Assembly: GCA_016124905.1 (NCBI GenBank)
Contig: WGMV01000006.1
Location: 74,157-124,175 of the forward strand
DNA from: a bacterium
GTDB taxonomy: Bacteria > Pseudomonadota > Alphaproteobacteria > Rickettsiales > RI-342
Reading direction: 5' to 3'
Length of the DNA stretch: 50,019 nt
The notes under the pieces were generated by a model. It did not search any database and was not told where the DNA came from. It worked only from the letters and a program-made list of their open reading frames with translations. Made by a program: the position numbers and the translations under genes. Below are positions 16,450-25,850 of this stretch, one piece after another; within the stretch, counting starts at the first letter, position 1, and each line of letters begins with the position of its first letter.

Positions 16450-17445
16450 TTAAGCGGCGCCGCTAACACTGGAAAACCGCGCCGGCGAAATCTTCGTGGA
16501 CACATCCGTATCCTCCACCGCCGCGCCCACGCTATTGGCTGTCTGCTGAAGCGATTCGCTGCTCTGGTAGGCCATGTTCTTTTTGTTCATGTCCTCTTCC
16601 AGCTGCTTGCGGAGCGCTTCATTCACGCGCTCGATCTTCAGGCTGCGCAGCAGCTCGCGCACTTCTTCACGCGCGGCGATGTGCGACAGGTTGAGGGAAA
16701 CGCCGGACTCGGCGCGCACCACGTCGATCACCGTCAGGCCCTGCAAAAACAATTCGCGGAAGATCACCCGCTCGCTGAAGCCCGGCGCCAGGCGAAAGCC
16801 GATGCGGCGCGAGAGGCGCTCCAGCACATCCATCACGCGGCGCTTGTTCTTGGCATCCAGGTTGCTCAGGCGGTTGCGCATCACGATCCAGTCCACGCCG
16901 CCGCCCTGGTTCTTGGCTTTCATCAGCTTCTGCTCCCACAGCATTTCGCTGTAGATGCTCGGCTTGACGATCTCAAACGTCTCCGGGTTCACCTGCGCCA
17001 GCACATCCATATCGATGAAACTGTCATTGATAGGGGTGATCACCGTGTCGGCCATGCTGTGCACCAGGCGCGACATATACTGGTCCGAGCCGGGGCAATC
17101 CACGATGATAAAATCATTATCGAGCGCCAGCTGGGTGAGGGCTTCCGTCAGGCGGTTGCGCTCGTCCTCCTCGGCGTCGTCCAGATGGTTGAAGGGCGAA
17201 CGGGCAATCACCAGATGCTGCGGGATGGGCAGTTTTACGCCGTTTTTGAACACATGCTGGCGGCGATTCTCGAAATAGCGGGAAAGGCTCTTCTGTCGGG
17301 AATCCAAGTCCACCGTACCGACGCGAAAACCAAGGTCAAGCAGGGCGGCAACCAGGTGCACGGAGGTGGTCGTCTTGCCGCAGCCGCCTTTTTCATTACC
17401 AATTACAATGATATGCGACTTGATGCCTTCCCGTGTGGTAAGCAT
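16450..17445 (-). CDS. mipZ: division-plane positioning ATPase MipZ
   Basis: A 331-residue ParA/MinD-superfamily ATPase. In Caulobacter, MipZ forms a gradient from polar ParB and blocks FtsZ assembly near the poles. The deviant Walker A is GNEKGGCGKTTTSVHL (MipZ usually has GGAGKST), followed by the switch VGTVDLDSRQKSLSRYFENRR and Walker B-like FIIVDCPGSDQYMSR. Features specific to MipZ are PINDSFIDMDVLAQV, PSIYSEMLWE, DWIVMRNRL and FRLAPGFSERVIFRELFLQGLTVIDV. There is a ~60-residue C-terminal extension. ATG 17445 is preceded by AGGG; a longer frame to 17514 exists. It is divergent from sdhC. Confidence 0.92.
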   Translation of the reverse strand: MLTTREGIKSHIIVIGNEKGGCGKTTTSVHLVAALLDLGFRVGTVDLDSRQKSLSRYFENRRQHVFKNGVKLPIPQHLVIARSPFNHLDDAEEDERNRLTEALTQLALDNDFIIVDCPGSDQYMSRLVHSMADTVITPINDSFIDMDVLAQVNPETFEIVKPSIYSEMLWEQKLMKAKNQGGGVDWIVMRNRLSNLDAKNKRRVMDVLERLSRRIGFRLAPGFSERVIFRELFLQGLTVIDVVRAESGVSLNLSHIAAREEVRELLRSLKIERVNEALRKQLEEDMNKKNMAYQSSESLQQTANSVGAAVEDTDVSTKISPARFSSVSGAA

Positions 17446-17589
17446 TGATTTGCCCTGTTTTTGACTGAAAATGAAACGCACGGCAAACATGGCATGAATC
17501 GACTTTCGAGTCAAACCATCCGCGTTAGTGATTCATAAATTTTTTTGCTGGAAAAACACATGCCGCATGCGTAAGTTCCGCGCAGGCAG

Positions 17590-17624
17590 CTTAGAGCCAT
17601 TCTAAGTTTTAGTATCATTCTAAA
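17590..17624. promoter_or_regulatory. two tandem Irr-type iron control elements (ICE) before sdhC
   Basis: Two 17-bp inverted repeats lie one base apart, 18 bp centre to centre. Site one (17590-17606) is CTTAGAGCCATTCTAAG; site two (17608-17624) is TTTAGTATCATTCTAAA. Against the ICE consensus TTTAGAA-N3-TTCTAAA, site one matches 11 of 14 fixed bases and site two 13 of 14. They end 17 bp before sdhC and also lie 145 bp upstream of divergent mipZ. Irr represses iron-using genes in iron shortage, which would fit an operon coding for haem and Fe-S proteins. Confidence 0.7.
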
Positions 17625-17641
17625 CAACTGCGAGGACATGC

Positions 17642-18064
17642 ATGGGCCAGCCATCCACCAGCGCCGGGAAATCACCGAGACCGCTTTCCCCGCACATAGG
17701 TATCTACCGCTGGCAGATCAGCATGACCCTTTCCATCCTTCACCGCATTTCCGGCGTTGCGCTGGCTGTGGGGCTGATTCCGCTAACCATCTGGCTCTGG
17801 TCGGCCGCCTATTCGCCCGATTGCTATAACAATCTCGTGGCGGCTTTCGCGCATCCCGTCGGCCGTCTTTGCCTGCTGGGCTGGACGCTGGCTTTCTATT
17901 ACCACCTATGCAACGGCATCCGTCACCTTTTTTGGGATGCGGGCAAGGGCTTTTCCATCCCTGTCATGACCAAATCCGGCGTGGCGGCGGTGCTGGTGGC
18001 GCTGCTCATGACCATCGGCACCTGGTGGTGCGTTTTCAACCATGCAAACACGGGAGCGATGTAA
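17642..18064 (+). CDS. sdhC: succinate dehydrogenase cytochrome b556 subunit
   Basis: A 140-residue membrane anchor of complex II with three helices. The N-terminal family motif RPLSPHIGIYRWQISMTLSILHRISG holds the Ser and Arg residues near the quinone site, and HLCNGIRHLFWDAGKG carries the haem-ligand His. It is first in sdhCDAB and its TAA overlaps the sdhD ATG by one base (ATGTAATG). The likely operator is directly upstream. Confidence 0.95.
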   Translation: MGQPSTSAGKSPRPLSPHIGIYRWQISMTLSILHRISGVALAVGLIPLTIWLWSAAYSPDCYNNLVAAFAHPVGRLCLLGWTLAFYYHLCNGIRHLFWDAGKGFSIPVMTKSGVAAVLVALLMTIGTWWCVFNHANTGAM

Positions 18065-18447
18065 TGCACCTGATGACCCCGCTCGCCCGCGTTCGCGGCC
18101 TAGGTTCGGCAAAATCCGGCGTTCATCACTGGTGGGTGCAGCGCATCAGCGCGCTGGCTATCGTGCCGCTCGGCCTTTGGTTTATCTATTCGCTGCTGCA
18201 CATGGTCGGCGGCGGCCATGCAGCCATGATCGGCTGGTTCGCTTCCCCCTTTAACGCCATTGGCATGGCGCTGCTGATGTGGACCATGTGCTACCATGCC
18301 TTTCTCGGCCTTCAGGTGATTGTGGAGGATTACGTCCATTGCCATCTCACGCAGACGGCCTCCATCATCCTCATCAAGTTCGTTTCCTTCCTGCTGGCTG
18401 CGGTCAGCGTTCTCTCCATCATCAAAATGCATCTGCTCGGCGCATAG
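18064..18447 (+). CDS. sdhD: succinate dehydrogenase hydrophobic anchor subunit
   Basis: A 127-residue three-helix anchor. It begins MHLMTPLARVRGLGSAKSG and has the SdhD pattern HHWWVQRISALAIVPLGLW, followed by a helix with YHAFLGLQVIVEDYVH, whose His is a candidate haem ligand. The open frame continues far upstream in sdhC, but the ATG at the sdhC stop is the natural start. Confidence 0.94.
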   Translation: MHLMTPLARVRGLGSAKSGVHHWWVQRISALAIVPLGLWFIYSLLHMVGGGHAAMIGWFASPFNAIGMALLMWTMCYHAFLGLQVIVEDYVHCHLTQTASIILIKFVSFLLAAVSVLSIIKMHLLGA

Positions 18448-18456
18448 GGAATCATC

Positions 18457-20244
18457 ATGAGCTACAAAATTATCGATCATGAATACGACGTTGTGGTGAT
18501 TGGCGCGGGCGGCGCAGGTTTGCGCGCCACGCTCGGCATGGCGGCAGAAGGCCTGAACACGGCCTGCATCACCAAGGTATTTCCCACCCGCAGCCATACG
18601 GTGGCAGCGCAGGGTGGCATCAGCGCCGCGCTCGCCAACATGGGCGAGGATGACTGGCGCTGGCACATGTATGACACCATCAAAGGGTCCGACTGGTTGG
18701 GCGATCAGGACGCCATCGAATACATGTGCCGCAACGCGGTGGATTCGGTGATCGAGCTTGAACATTACGGCGTGCCTTTCTCCCGTACCGAGGCTGGCAA
18801 GATCTACCAGCGCCCCTTTGGCGGCATGACCACCCATTACGGCGAAGGCCCCGCCGCCCAGCGCACCTGCGCCGCGGCCGACCGCACCGGTCACGCCATC
18901 CTGCACACGCTCTACACCCAGTCGCTGAAATACAACGCGCAGTTCTTCGTGGAATATTTCGCGCTCGACCTGCTGATGGACAGCGACGGCACCTGCATCG
19001 GCGTCATCGCCCTTTGCCTGGAAGACGGCACGCTTCACCGCTTCCGCTCGCACCAGGTGGTGCTGGCCACCGGCGGCTATGGCCGTGCCTATTTCTCCTG
19101 CACGTCTGCCCACACCTGCACGGGCGATGGCAATGCCATGGCGCTGCGCGCGGGCATTCCGCTTCAGGACATGGAATTCGTTCAGTTCCACCCGACCGGC
19201 GTTTACGGCGCAGGCTGCCTCATCACCGAGGGCGTGCGCGGCGAGGGCGGCTACCTGGTCAATTCCGAAGGCGAACGTTTCATGGAGCGTTATGCTCCCC
19301 ACGCCAAAGACCTTGCCTCGCGTGACGTGGTCTCTCGTGCCATGACGATTGAGATCCGCGAAGGTCGCGGCGTCGGCCCCAATAAGGACCATATCTACCT
19401 GCACCTGGATCACCTCGATCCGGAGATCATCCATGCCCGTCTGCCCGGCATTGCCGAGACGGCGAAAGTCTTCGCCGGGGTGGACGTGACCCGTCAGCCC
19501 ATCCCCGTGCTGCCGACCGTGCACTACAACATGGGCGGCATCCCGACCAATTATAAGGGCGAAGTGGTGACGCTGAAAAAAGGCAACCCCGATACGGTGG
19601 TACCCGGCCTGATGGCCATCGGCGAGGCTGCCTGCGTGTCCGTGCACGGCGCCAACCGCCTGGGCTCCAACTCGCTGCTCGACCTCGTCGTGTTCGGCCG
19701 TGCCGCCGCCAAGCGTGCGGTGGAACTGGTCCAGCCCGGCGCATCGCACAAGCCCGCACCCGCCAACCTGGGCGAGGAAGCCATCGCCCGGCTTGATCGC
19801 ATCCGCCAGGCCAACGGCAAATCCTCCACCGCCGAGATCCGCCTCAACATGCAGCGCGTGATGCAGAACCACGCCGCCGTGTTCCGCGAGGAAGCCGTGC
19901 TGAAAGAGGGCGTCACCCACATCGACAACGTCATGCAATCCTATCAGGACCTCGGCATCAAAGACCGCGGCCTCATCTGGAACAGCGACCTGGTGGAAGC
20001 GCTTGAGCTGGAAAACCTGCTGGTTCAGGCCGTCGTCACCATGCACGGCGCCGCCAACCGCAAGGAGAGCCGTGGCGCCCATGCGCGGGAGGATTACCCC
20101 GACCGCGACGACAAAAACTGGATGAAACACACCATTGCCTGGCTCAGTGACAAGGGCAAGGTGAAGATCGATTACCGCCCCGTGCACCTCTATACCCTCA
20201 GCAACGAGGTGAAACCGGTGCCGCCCAAAGCTCGCGTTTACTAG
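18457..20244 (+). CDS. sdhA: succinate dehydrogenase flavoprotein subunit
   Basis: The 595-residue FAD subunit that oxidises succinate to fumarate. It has the dinucleotide motif GAGGAGLRA, His47 in SHTVAAQGG for covalent FAD attachment, the substrate-site segments [24 protein letters not shown] and [10 protein letters not shown], active-site Arg region ASRDVVSRA, and [13 protein letters not shown]. The C-terminal region with the [16 protein letters not shown] motif is complete. A shorter paralogous sequence with the same flavin motif begins at 49152. Confidence 0.97.
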   Translation: MSYKIIDHEYDVVVIGAGGAGLRATLGMAAEGLNTACITKVFPTRSHTVAAQGGISAALANMGEDDWRWHMYDTIKGSDWLGDQDAIEYMCRNAVDSVIELEHYGVPFSRTEAGKIYQRPFGGMTTHYGEGPAAQRTCAAADRTGHAILHTLYTQSLKYNAQFFVEYFALDLLMDSDGTCIGVIALCLEDGTLHRFRSHQVVLATGGYGRAYFSCTSAHTCTGDGNAMALRAGIPLQDMEFVQFHPTGVYGAGCLITEGVRGEGGYLVNSEGERFMERYAPHAKDLASRDVVSRAMTIEIREGRGVGPNKDHIYLHLDHLDPEIIHARLPGIAETAKVFAGVDVTRQPIPVLPTVHYNMGGIPTNYKGEVVTLKKGNPDTVVPGLMAIGEAACVSVHGANRLGSNSLLDLVVFGRAAAKRAVELVQPGASHKPAPANLGEEAIARLDRIRQANGKSSTAEIRLNMQRVMQNHAAVFREEAVLKEGVTHIDNVMQSYQDLGIKDRGLIWNSDLVEALELENLLVQAVVTMHGAANRKESRGAHAREDYPDRDDKNWMKHTIAWLSDKGKVKIDYRPVHLYTLSNEVKPVPPKARVY

Positions 20245-20255
20245 GAGTAAATAGA

Positions 20256-21041
20256 ATGGCTGAACTCCGTCTGCCCCGCGCCTCCCGCCCCGTTAAAGGC
20301 AAAACCGTCAAAGCCAGAACGGGCGCGAAAAGCGTCAAAAAATTCAATATCTACCGCTGGAACCCCGAGGAAGGCGGCAACCCGCAGATCGATTCCTTCG
20401 AGGTCGATACCGCCGATTGCGGCCCCATGGTGCTGGATGCGCTGATTAAGATCAAAGGCGAGATGGATTCCACCGTCACCTTCCGCCGCTCTTGCCGCGA
20501 AGGCATCTGCGGCAGTTGCGCCATGAACATCGACGGCACCAACACGCTGGCCTGCACCAAGGCCATCGAGGACGTGAAGGGCGATGTGAACATCAACCCG
20601 CTGCCGCACATGGAAGTCATCAAGGACCTCGTGCCCGACCTGACCCATTTCTACGCGCAATATCAGTCCGTTGAGCCATGGCTTCAGGCCGACACCCCGC
20701 CGCCTTCTGGCCGCGAGCGCCTGCAATCGCCGGAAGACCGCGAGAAACTAGACGGTTCCTACGAATGCATCCTCTGCGCCTGCTGCTCCACCAGCTGCCC
20801 GAGCTATTGGTGGAACGGCGACAAATACCTCGGCCCGGCAGCCCTGCTGCATGCCTACCGCTGGGCGGTGGACAGCCGCGACGAGAAAACCGGCGAACGT
20901 CTTGATAATCTTGAGGACCCGTTCCGCCTCTACCGTTGCCACACCATCATGAACTGCGCGAAAACCTGCCCCAAGGGCCTCAACCCGGCCAAGGCCATTG
21001 CGGAACTCAAAAAGATGATCGCGGTGCGTAAAGGCCTGTAA
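20256..21041 (+). CDS. sdhB: succinate dehydrogenase iron-sulfur subunit
   Basis: A 261-residue electron-transfer subunit carrying three clusters: [2Fe-2S] ligands in [15 protein letters not shown] with the later CTKA Cys, [4Fe-4S] in [12 protein letters not shown] and [3Fe-4S] with [17 protein letters not shown]. The N-terminus is basic. GGAGTAA precedes the ATG. The TAA stop is inside an exact 13-bp tandem duplication. Confidence 0.97.
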   Translation: MAELRLPRASRPVKGKTVKARTGAKSVKKFNIYRWNPEEGGNPQIDSFEVDTADCGPMVLDALIKIKGEMDSTVTFRRSCREGICGSCAMNIDGTNTLACTKAIEDVKGDVNINPLPHMEVIKDLVPDLTHFYAQYQSVEPWLQADTPPPSGRERLQSPEDREKLDGSYECILCACCSTSCPSYWWNGDKYLGPAALLHAYRWAVDSRDEKTGERLDNLEDPFRLYRCHTIMNCAKTCPKGLNPAKAIAELKKMIAVRKGL

Positions 21042-21060
21042 AGCCTGCCTGTAAAGCCTG
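21035..21060 (+). repeat. 13-bp tandem duplication spanning sdhB stop codon
   Basis: CCTGTAAAGCCTG occurs twice head to tail (21035-21047, 21048-21060). The sdhB TAA is bases 5-7 of the first copy. A comparable 13-bp array covers the gatB stop codon. Confidence 0.95.
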
Positions 21061-21116
21061 ATTGTCATGGACTTGTCACATGGAAACCTTAGAGTATAGG
21101 CTCTGAAGGGAAACCC

Positions 21117-21515
21117 ATGTCCGACCTGCCAAAGCAACCCGCTGCATCACCCGGTAAGGTCCAGCCAAGCTGGACGCGCATCGTCGGCCTTGGCGCCGCT
21201 GCCCGCGTCATCAGCCTGCTGAACGATATTCCGCTCGTGGTGGCCACGCAGCTGGGCTTCAAGGATGAGCGCAAGGAATTCGGCAAGGCCCTGGGCCTGG
21301 TGGTTGCAGGCGTAACCGGCGCCGTGGCCTCCATGATCGCCTTTGTTTCCTATTACGATGGCTATGACCGCTTCAAGGATACCGGCGCGTTCAAATCCGC
21401 CGAGAAAATGATTTCCGGCGCGGCCGACTTCTTCAACCGCCGCTTTACCGACCACAACATCACCGCCGAAGCCGCGGAGCTTGCCAACCAGGCGAAAGAC
21501 AAGCTCCTCCCATGA
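21117..21515 (+). CDS. conserved-looking small membrane protein, unknown
   Basis: A 132-residue protein with a polar N-terminus (MSDLPKQPAASPGK), an amphipathic region (about 22-45), one clear membrane segment (about 61-80, ALGLVVAGVTGAVASMIAFVSYY) and a polar helical C-terminus with FFNRRFTDHNITAEAAELANQAKDKLLP. It overlaps the next gene by four bases and lies 75 bp after sdhB, so it might be read through from the sdh operon. No family recognised. Confidence 0.65.
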   Translation: MSDLPKQPAASPGKVQPSWTRIVGLGAAARVISLLNDIPLVVATQLGFKDERKEFGKALGLVVAGVTGAVASMIAFVSYYDGYDRFKDTGAFKSAEKMISGAADFFNRRFTDHNITAEAAELANQAKDKLLP

Positions 21516-21826
21516 GCGACGACCTGCTCAAACAATGGCAGGATGTAAAAGGCACCCCCGTTTATCTGTTGTTTTCCGGCAAGGATGCCCAGGCGCGGGA
21601 TATCTATGCCTATCTTTCCATTCCGTGCGAAAACATGCTGGGTTTCGTAACCGCCATCAATCAGGGCGATGCCATCGAACTGGAAGACCACGCCACCATT
21701 CTCTACTGGAATTTCGGCGTCACGCCGCCGGAGGAAGTGCAGGCAGTCATGAAGGCTCGCCACGGTTTCGACCATGATTACGAAGTGCGCCTGAGTGAAA
21801 AACTGAAGCTGCTCAAACAGGCCTGA
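21512..21826 (+). CDS. small cytosolic protein, unknown
   Basis: A 104-residue protein starting MSDDLLKQWQDVKGTPVYLLFSG, with mixed alpha/beta character and no signal peptide or membrane helix. Notable segments are YAYLSIPCENMLGFVTAIN and a Glu/Lys-rich C-terminal helix. It is coupled to the preceding gene by an ATGA overlap, and its TGA is one base from the stop of the convergent sensor kinase. No family recognised. Confidence 0.65.
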   Translation: MSDDLLKQWQDVKGTPVYLLFSGKDAQARDIYAYLSIPCENMLGFVTAINQGDAIELEDHATILYWNFGVTPPEEVQAVMKARHGFDHDYEVRLSEKLKLLKQA

Positions 21827-21827
21827 T

Positions 21828-23744
21828 CTAGCCGCTGATGATGCGCGCCGCAGGCAGGGTCACCGTCACGGTGGTGCCTTTGTTCGGCTCGCTCTGGATC
21901 GTCAATTCACCTTGGTGCAGATGAATCAATTCACGCGAAAGCGGCAGGCCGAGGCCGGTGCCGGGCAGGGGCATGGTGGAGCCTTGCCCTCCGCCGCCGC
22001 GTTCCACCTGGCCGAATTTACTGAGCGCGATGGGGATCTCCTCCGGCGCCATGCCGATGCCCGTATCCTTGATGTGAATGGCAATCGGGAACGGATGATG
22101 CGGGCGATATTCCACCTTCACCTCGATATGCCCACCCTTGGGCGTGAACTTGATGGCGTTGGAAAGCAGGTTGATAAGGATCTGCTTGATGCGAAGCGGG
22201 TCCACCAGCAGCTTGGGCAGCGGGCTGTCCGGATAGACGGTATCGATCTTCAAATCCGCATGCATGGCGCGTTCGGAAAGCAGGCGCATGGTTTTTTCCA
22301 CCAGCGGCTTCAGTTCCGTCTCGCTTTGCGAAAGCGCCATGGCGCCGGCTTCCACCTTCGCCAGGTCGAGAATGTCGTTGATGATCTCCAGCAGATGCTG
22401 GCCGGAATTGCGGATATCCGTGACATATTGCTCGTATTTGGCGTTCTTCAGGTCGCCGTAATATTGCTTCAGAATCACGTCCGAAAACCCGATGATGGCG
22501 TTCAGCGGCGTGCGCAGTTCATGGCTCATGCAGGCAAGGAATTCCGACTTGGTGCGGTCCGCCAGTTCGGATTCCTCCTTGGCATGTTTCAGCGCAATCG
22601 TTTTGCGCCTCAGCTCTTCCTCAATCATCTTGCGCTCAAGGATATATTCCTTGATGCGCTGAAGCTGGAGCGCAAGATGGGTAATTTCCACCGGCCCGTC
22701 GATGGGAATATCGATCTGCTGATTCCCGCGGGCAAGCGAGGAGGCCGCCTCCGAAAGGGCGATGACCGGACGTATCAGGCGTTTGCGGATCAGCCAGAGC
22801 ACACCCAGCAGAAAGCCCGCCGGAATAGCGATCTGCAGCAGGCGCGGCGCAATGGCGCGGATAATGCCTGCGATGTTGATGCTGTCCTTTTCGGCGATGG
22901 CCACGATATAGGGCGCATCCTTGCGGTGATAGACCAGCATCTTCATGCCGCTATCCTTGTCGCGGTGCAGGCTTACCCCGGTCTCCGCCGCCTTTCCGAT
23001 ATCGATATCCGTATTGGCCGTCAGCAATTGGGAGACGCTTTTGATGCCAAGCTGCTCATTGGCGGAGGTCTCGCCCAGCAGCTCGTTGTTGATGGCGCTG
23101 TAAACGGCAAAGCTGTAATGGCTAAGGTCTTGGCTGTTGCTGATATTCTGCACCAGCCGGTCGATATCCAGGCTCATGATGAGCGTGCCGATATAAAGCC
23201 CCGTATCGTCCGTCAGGCCGATCACCAGCGGCAAATCGCGGTGGTCGTGACGACTGCCGATCGGGTGGCCCACATGCGGTTTCCAGGGCGATGTCATCGC
23301 CTCGCGCTGATATTCCTCGTCGGAAACATCCACGGTCGGGATTTCGATCACCCCCATATTGCTGCTGATTTTGATCATCTGGCTTTTGTTGATCCAGGCG
23401 AACAGCCCGTAAACATCCGGCCGGGTGTCGAAGGATGTCAGCAGACGGGCAATTTGCGTGTGGTCCGTCTCGCCGAACAGCTCCACCTGCCGCGCCAGCG
23501 ATTGCAGGATGTAACCGGTGGAATCCACCAGCCCGTCAAGCTGTTGGTTGATATGTTTGGCGTTGGTCTCCAGCTGGCTGATCTCCTGATGCGCCAGGTT
23601 CTGCCGCGCATCCCAGGCAATCCAGGTGGCCAGAAAAAACACCACAAACAGAATAATGCCCGAAACCAGCGCGAAATCCTGCGCCAGGGACGATTCCGAC
23701 CTGAGCCAGCTTTGCGGCAGATAACGTTTGAAACGGTGTTGCAT
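21828..23744 (-). CDS. orphan sensor histidine kinase with large periplasmic domain
   Basis: A 638-residue membrane kinase. Membrane helix one (about 25-46) is followed by a ~255-residue periplasmic region of the double-Cache/PDC kind (LDGLVDSTGYILQSLARQVE, VYGLFAWINKSQMI, GLTDDTGLYIGTLIMSLDI), then membrane helix two (about 298-318), HAMP, a short coiled coil (KMIEEELRRKTIALKHAKEE), a phospho-acceptor His at about 407 (SHELRTPLNAIIGFSD) and an ATPase domain (NLLSNAIKFTPKGG, DTGIGMAPEEI, GTGLGLPLSREL). No response regulator is adjacent. It is convergent with the small gene before it. Confidence 0.92.
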   Translation of the reverse strand: MQHRFKRYLPQSWLRSESSLAQDFALVSGIILFVVFFLATWIAWDARQNLAHQEISQLETNAKHINQQLDGLVDSTGYILQSLARQVELFGETDHTQIARLLTSFDTRPDVYGLFAWINKSQMIKISSNMGVIEIPTVDVSDEEYQREAMTSPWKPHVGHPIGSRHDHRDLPLVIGLTDDTGLYIGTLIMSLDIDRLVQNISNSQDLSHYSFAVYSAINNELLGETSANEQLGIKSVSQLLTANTDIDIGKAAETGVSLHRDKDSGMKMLVYHRKDAPYIVAIAEKDSINIAGIIRAIAPRLLQIAIPAGFLLGVLWLIRKRLIRPVIALSEAASSLARGNQQIDIPIDGPVEITHLALQLQRIKEYILERKMIEEELRRKTIALKHAKEESELADRTKSEFLACMSHELRTPLNAIIGFSDVILKQYYGDLKNAKYEQYVTDIRNSGQHLLEIINDILDLAKVEAGAMALSQSETELKPLVEKTMRLLSERAMHADLKIDTVYPDSPLPKLLVDPLRIKQILINLLSNAIKFTPKGGHIEVKVEYRPHHPFPIAIHIKDTGIGMAPEEIPIALSKFGQVERGGGGQGSTMPLPGTGLGLPLSRELIHLHQGELTIQSEPNKGTTVTVTLPAARIISG

Positions 23745-23931
23745 GCTTCTTTAAATAAAAGGACAGGCTACCTATATAGGGAATGTGCGGTTAAGGAGTT
23801 CCTAAAGCCCATGAATGGCAGCCATGCATATAAATCACGATGGTTTTTACTGGTTTGCAACATTAGGATGCTGTAATAGCCACAACTTTACAGGCAAATT
23901 CGCCTGTGTAACTTTTCAACGCGTGCCGCGC

Positions 23932-23978
23932 ATTTTACGGGTGAAATAGCTGAAATGCTTGATTTTACAGGTGAAATA
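23932..23978 (+). repeat. 17-bp imperfect direct repeat across the nadA start
   Basis: ATTTTACGGGTGAAATA (23932-23948) and ATTTTACAGGTGAAATA (23962-23978) differ at one base and are 30 bp apart. The second lies inside nadA codons 3-8. A further ACAGGC-N6-GCCTGT palindrome lies at 23890-23907. They could be regulator sites or a local duplication. Confidence 0.5.
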
Positions 23979-24983
23979 CCATCCGGCGCGCCGAATGAAA
24001 CATTCGATGCTTCCTTTGATGTGGCATCCGCTATCCACCACCTGAAAAAAGAAATGAACGCCGTCATCCTGGCCCATTATTACCAGGAGGGCGATATTCA
24101 GGACATGGCGGATTTCATCGGCGATTCGCTGGATCTCTCGCGCAAGGCCGCGGCTACGGATGCCGAGGTCATTGTCTTCTGCGGTGTGCGCTTCATGGCC
24201 GAGGTCGCCAAGATCGTCAGCCCTCAAAAAACCGTCCTTCTGCCCGATTTAAATGCCGGCTGCTCCCTTGAGCACGGCTGCCCGCCGGATGCCTTCCGCG
24301 CCTTCCGCGAGGCCCACCCGGACCATATCGCGCTCACCTACATCAACTGCTCGGCCGAAGTAAAAGCCCTGTCGGACATCATCGTGACCTCCACCAACGC
24401 CGAGGCCATCATCCGCCAGATTCCCGAAAACCAGCCCATTATCTTCGCCCCGGACCGTCATCTTGGCCGATATCTTTCCCAGAAAACCGGCCGCGACATG
24501 CTGCTGTGGGACGGCGCCTGCATCGTGCACGAGCAATTCTCCGAAAAAGAACTGGTGAAGCTCATCACGCTCCACCCGAACGCCCACGTCATCGCCCACC
24601 CGGAATGCCCGGAAGCGCTGCTGAAACACGCCCACCACATCGGCTCCACCTCCTCGCTGCTGCGCTTCACCGCCGAGCGGGCAGGGCAGGCATTCATCGT
24701 CCTTACCGAGCCGGGCATCATCCACCAGATGCAGAAAGCCTCCGCCGGCAGCATCTTCCACCCCGTGCCCGGCGCGGACGGCAACTGCAATTGCAACAAC
24801 TGCCCCTACATGAAGCTCAACACCATGCAGAAACTCTACCTCTGCATGAAGAACCGCGGCCCCGAAATCATTGTGCCCGAGCCCGTGCGCGTCAAAGCCG
24901 CCGCCTCCCTCCAGCGCATGCTGGACATGTCATCGGGCATTGCCCTGGGCGGCGTTTCCGCTGAAGCGGCCAAAGTCGCATAA
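23955..24983 (+). CDS. nadA: quinolinate synthase
   Basis: A 342-residue [4Fe-4S] enzyme that condenses iminoaspartate with dihydroxyacetone phosphate to quinolinate in NAD synthesis. Key features are VILAHYYQ near residue 40, [14 protein letters not shown] and [13 protein letters not shown] with cluster Cys, [18 protein letters not shown] and the C-terminal [13 protein letters not shown] 23955 is chosen because codons 2-8 sit in an intact frame from there; no strong ribosome site is visible. nadC lies 24 kb away and no classical nadB is in the window. Confidence 0.96.
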   Translation: MLDFTGEIPSGAPNETFDASFDVASAIHHLKKEMNAVILAHYYQEGDIQDMADFIGDSLDLSRKAAATDAEVIVFCGVRFMAEVAKIVSPQKTVLLPDLNAGCSLEHGCPPDAFRAFREAHPDHIALTYINCSAEVKALSDIIVTSTNAEAIIRQIPENQPIIFAPDRHLGRYLSQKTGRDMLLWDGACIVHEQFSEKELVKLITLHPNAHVIAHPECPEALLKHAHHIGSTSSLLRFTAERAGQAFIVLTEPGIIHQMQKASAGSIFHPVPGADGNCNCNNCPYMKLNTMQKLYLCMKNRGPEIIVPEPVRVKAAASLQRMLDMSSGIALGGVSAEAAKVA

Positions 24984-24991
24984 GTAACCAC

Positions 24992-25018
24992 GTCATTCCG
25001 GCGAAGGCCGGAATCCAG
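24992..25018. repeat. extragenic palindrome
   Basis: GTCATTCCGGCGAAGGCCGG and the following AATCCAG form a single hairpin repeat between convergent nadA and ruvX. It belongs to the family at 14946-15042 and may act as a terminator for either gene. Confidence 0.75.
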
Positions 25019-25023
25019 TTCCT

Positions 25024-25485
25024 TCATAAATTCCTCAATCTATCCAACACACCCTGCAGCATGAAGGATGCCGCCATCTTATCCACCACCTCTTTCCGCC
25101 GCGCGCGCGAAAGGTCCGCATCCAGCATCGTCCGTTCCACCGCCACGGTGGAAAGCCGCTCATCCCAAAACAAAAACGGCAATTTCAACACCGCTTCGGA
25201 TTCCCGCACAAACGCCCGCGTCGCCTGGCATCGCGGGCCCTCGCTGCCATCCATGTTCAGCGGCCAGCCCACCGCAATGCCGCTCACATCCTGCTCCTTG
25301 ATGATGGCCTGAAGCTCCGCCAGCGCCACGCTCAGCTTGCCACGCTCGATGGTTTTCAGCGGGCTGCCGATCTGCCAAGCGCGGTCGCTTAAGGCCACGC
25401 CGATGGTCTTGGTGCCCACATCCAGCGCAATCAAACGGCTGTTTGGGCGTATGGCCTTGGCAAATTCGGCGAGTTCTAACGGCAT
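25024..25485 (-). CDS. ruvX: RuvX/YqgF family RNase H-fold protein
   Basis: A 153-residue protein of the YqgF family (Holliday-junction resolvase-like; linked to 16S rRNA 5' end processing in Escherichia coli). Conserved parts are LIALDVGTKTIGVALSD with the first catalytic Asp, GIAVGWPLNMDGSEGP, FLFWDERLSTVAVERTM with the Asp-Glu-Arg motif, and a final Asp region KEVVDKMAASFMLQGVLD. It is divergent from gatC over 72 bp. Confidence 0.93.
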   Translation of the reverse strand: MPLELAEFAKAIRPNSRLIALDVGTKTIGVALSDRAWQIGSPLKTIERGKLSVALAELQAIIKEQDVSGIAVGWPLNMDGSEGPRCQATRAFVRESEAVLKLPFLFWDERLSTVAVERTMLDADLSRARRKEVVDKMAASFMLQGVLDRLRNL

Positions 25486-25557
25486 CAGGCACCTTGCGTA
25501 TCGGGAATCGGCGGTTTATGACATGTTTTCCGTATTATTACGAATAAAGGTCCCCGC

Positions 25558-25839
25558 ATGGATTTGGCAACCGTAGAAAAAATCGCGAAGCTCGCGCGTA
25601 TCCGCTTCAAGGATGACGAAAAACAATCGCTGGTGAAAGAACTCGGCGGCATCATGCAATGGATCGAGCAGCTCTCGCAGGTCAATACCGATGGCGTGGA
25701 GCCGCTGGCCAGCGTGGTGGATACGTCGCTGCCGCTGCGTAAAGACGTGGTGAACGACGGCGAAAACCCCGAGCCAGTACTCGCCAACGCCCCCGCGAAG
25801 GAACATAACTGCTTCGCCGTGCCCAAAGTGATCGAATAG
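25558..25839 (+). CDS. gatC: Asp/Glu-tRNA amidotransferase subunit C
   Basis: A 93-residue GatC that braces the GatA/GatB interface. It begins [17 protein letters not shown], and has [22 protein letters not shown] and the C-terminal [19 protein letters not shown], all typical. It is first in gatCAB, 11 bp before gatA. Confidence 0.95.
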   Translation: MDLATVEKIAKLARIRFKDDEKQSLVKELGGIMQWIEQLSQVNTDGVEPLASVVDTSLPLRKDVVNDGENPEPVLANAPAKEHNCFAVPKVIE

Positions 25840-25850
25840 GAAACAGCCAG

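Noticed and set aside
18100-20187. A 695-codon minus-strand frame opposite sdhD/sdhA
   Set aside because: Antisense shadow created by high GC and codon bias of sdhA; no domain seen.
21912-23876. A 654-codon plus-strand frame opposite the sensor kinase
   Set aside because: The kinase on the minus strand has clear domains; this is its shadow.
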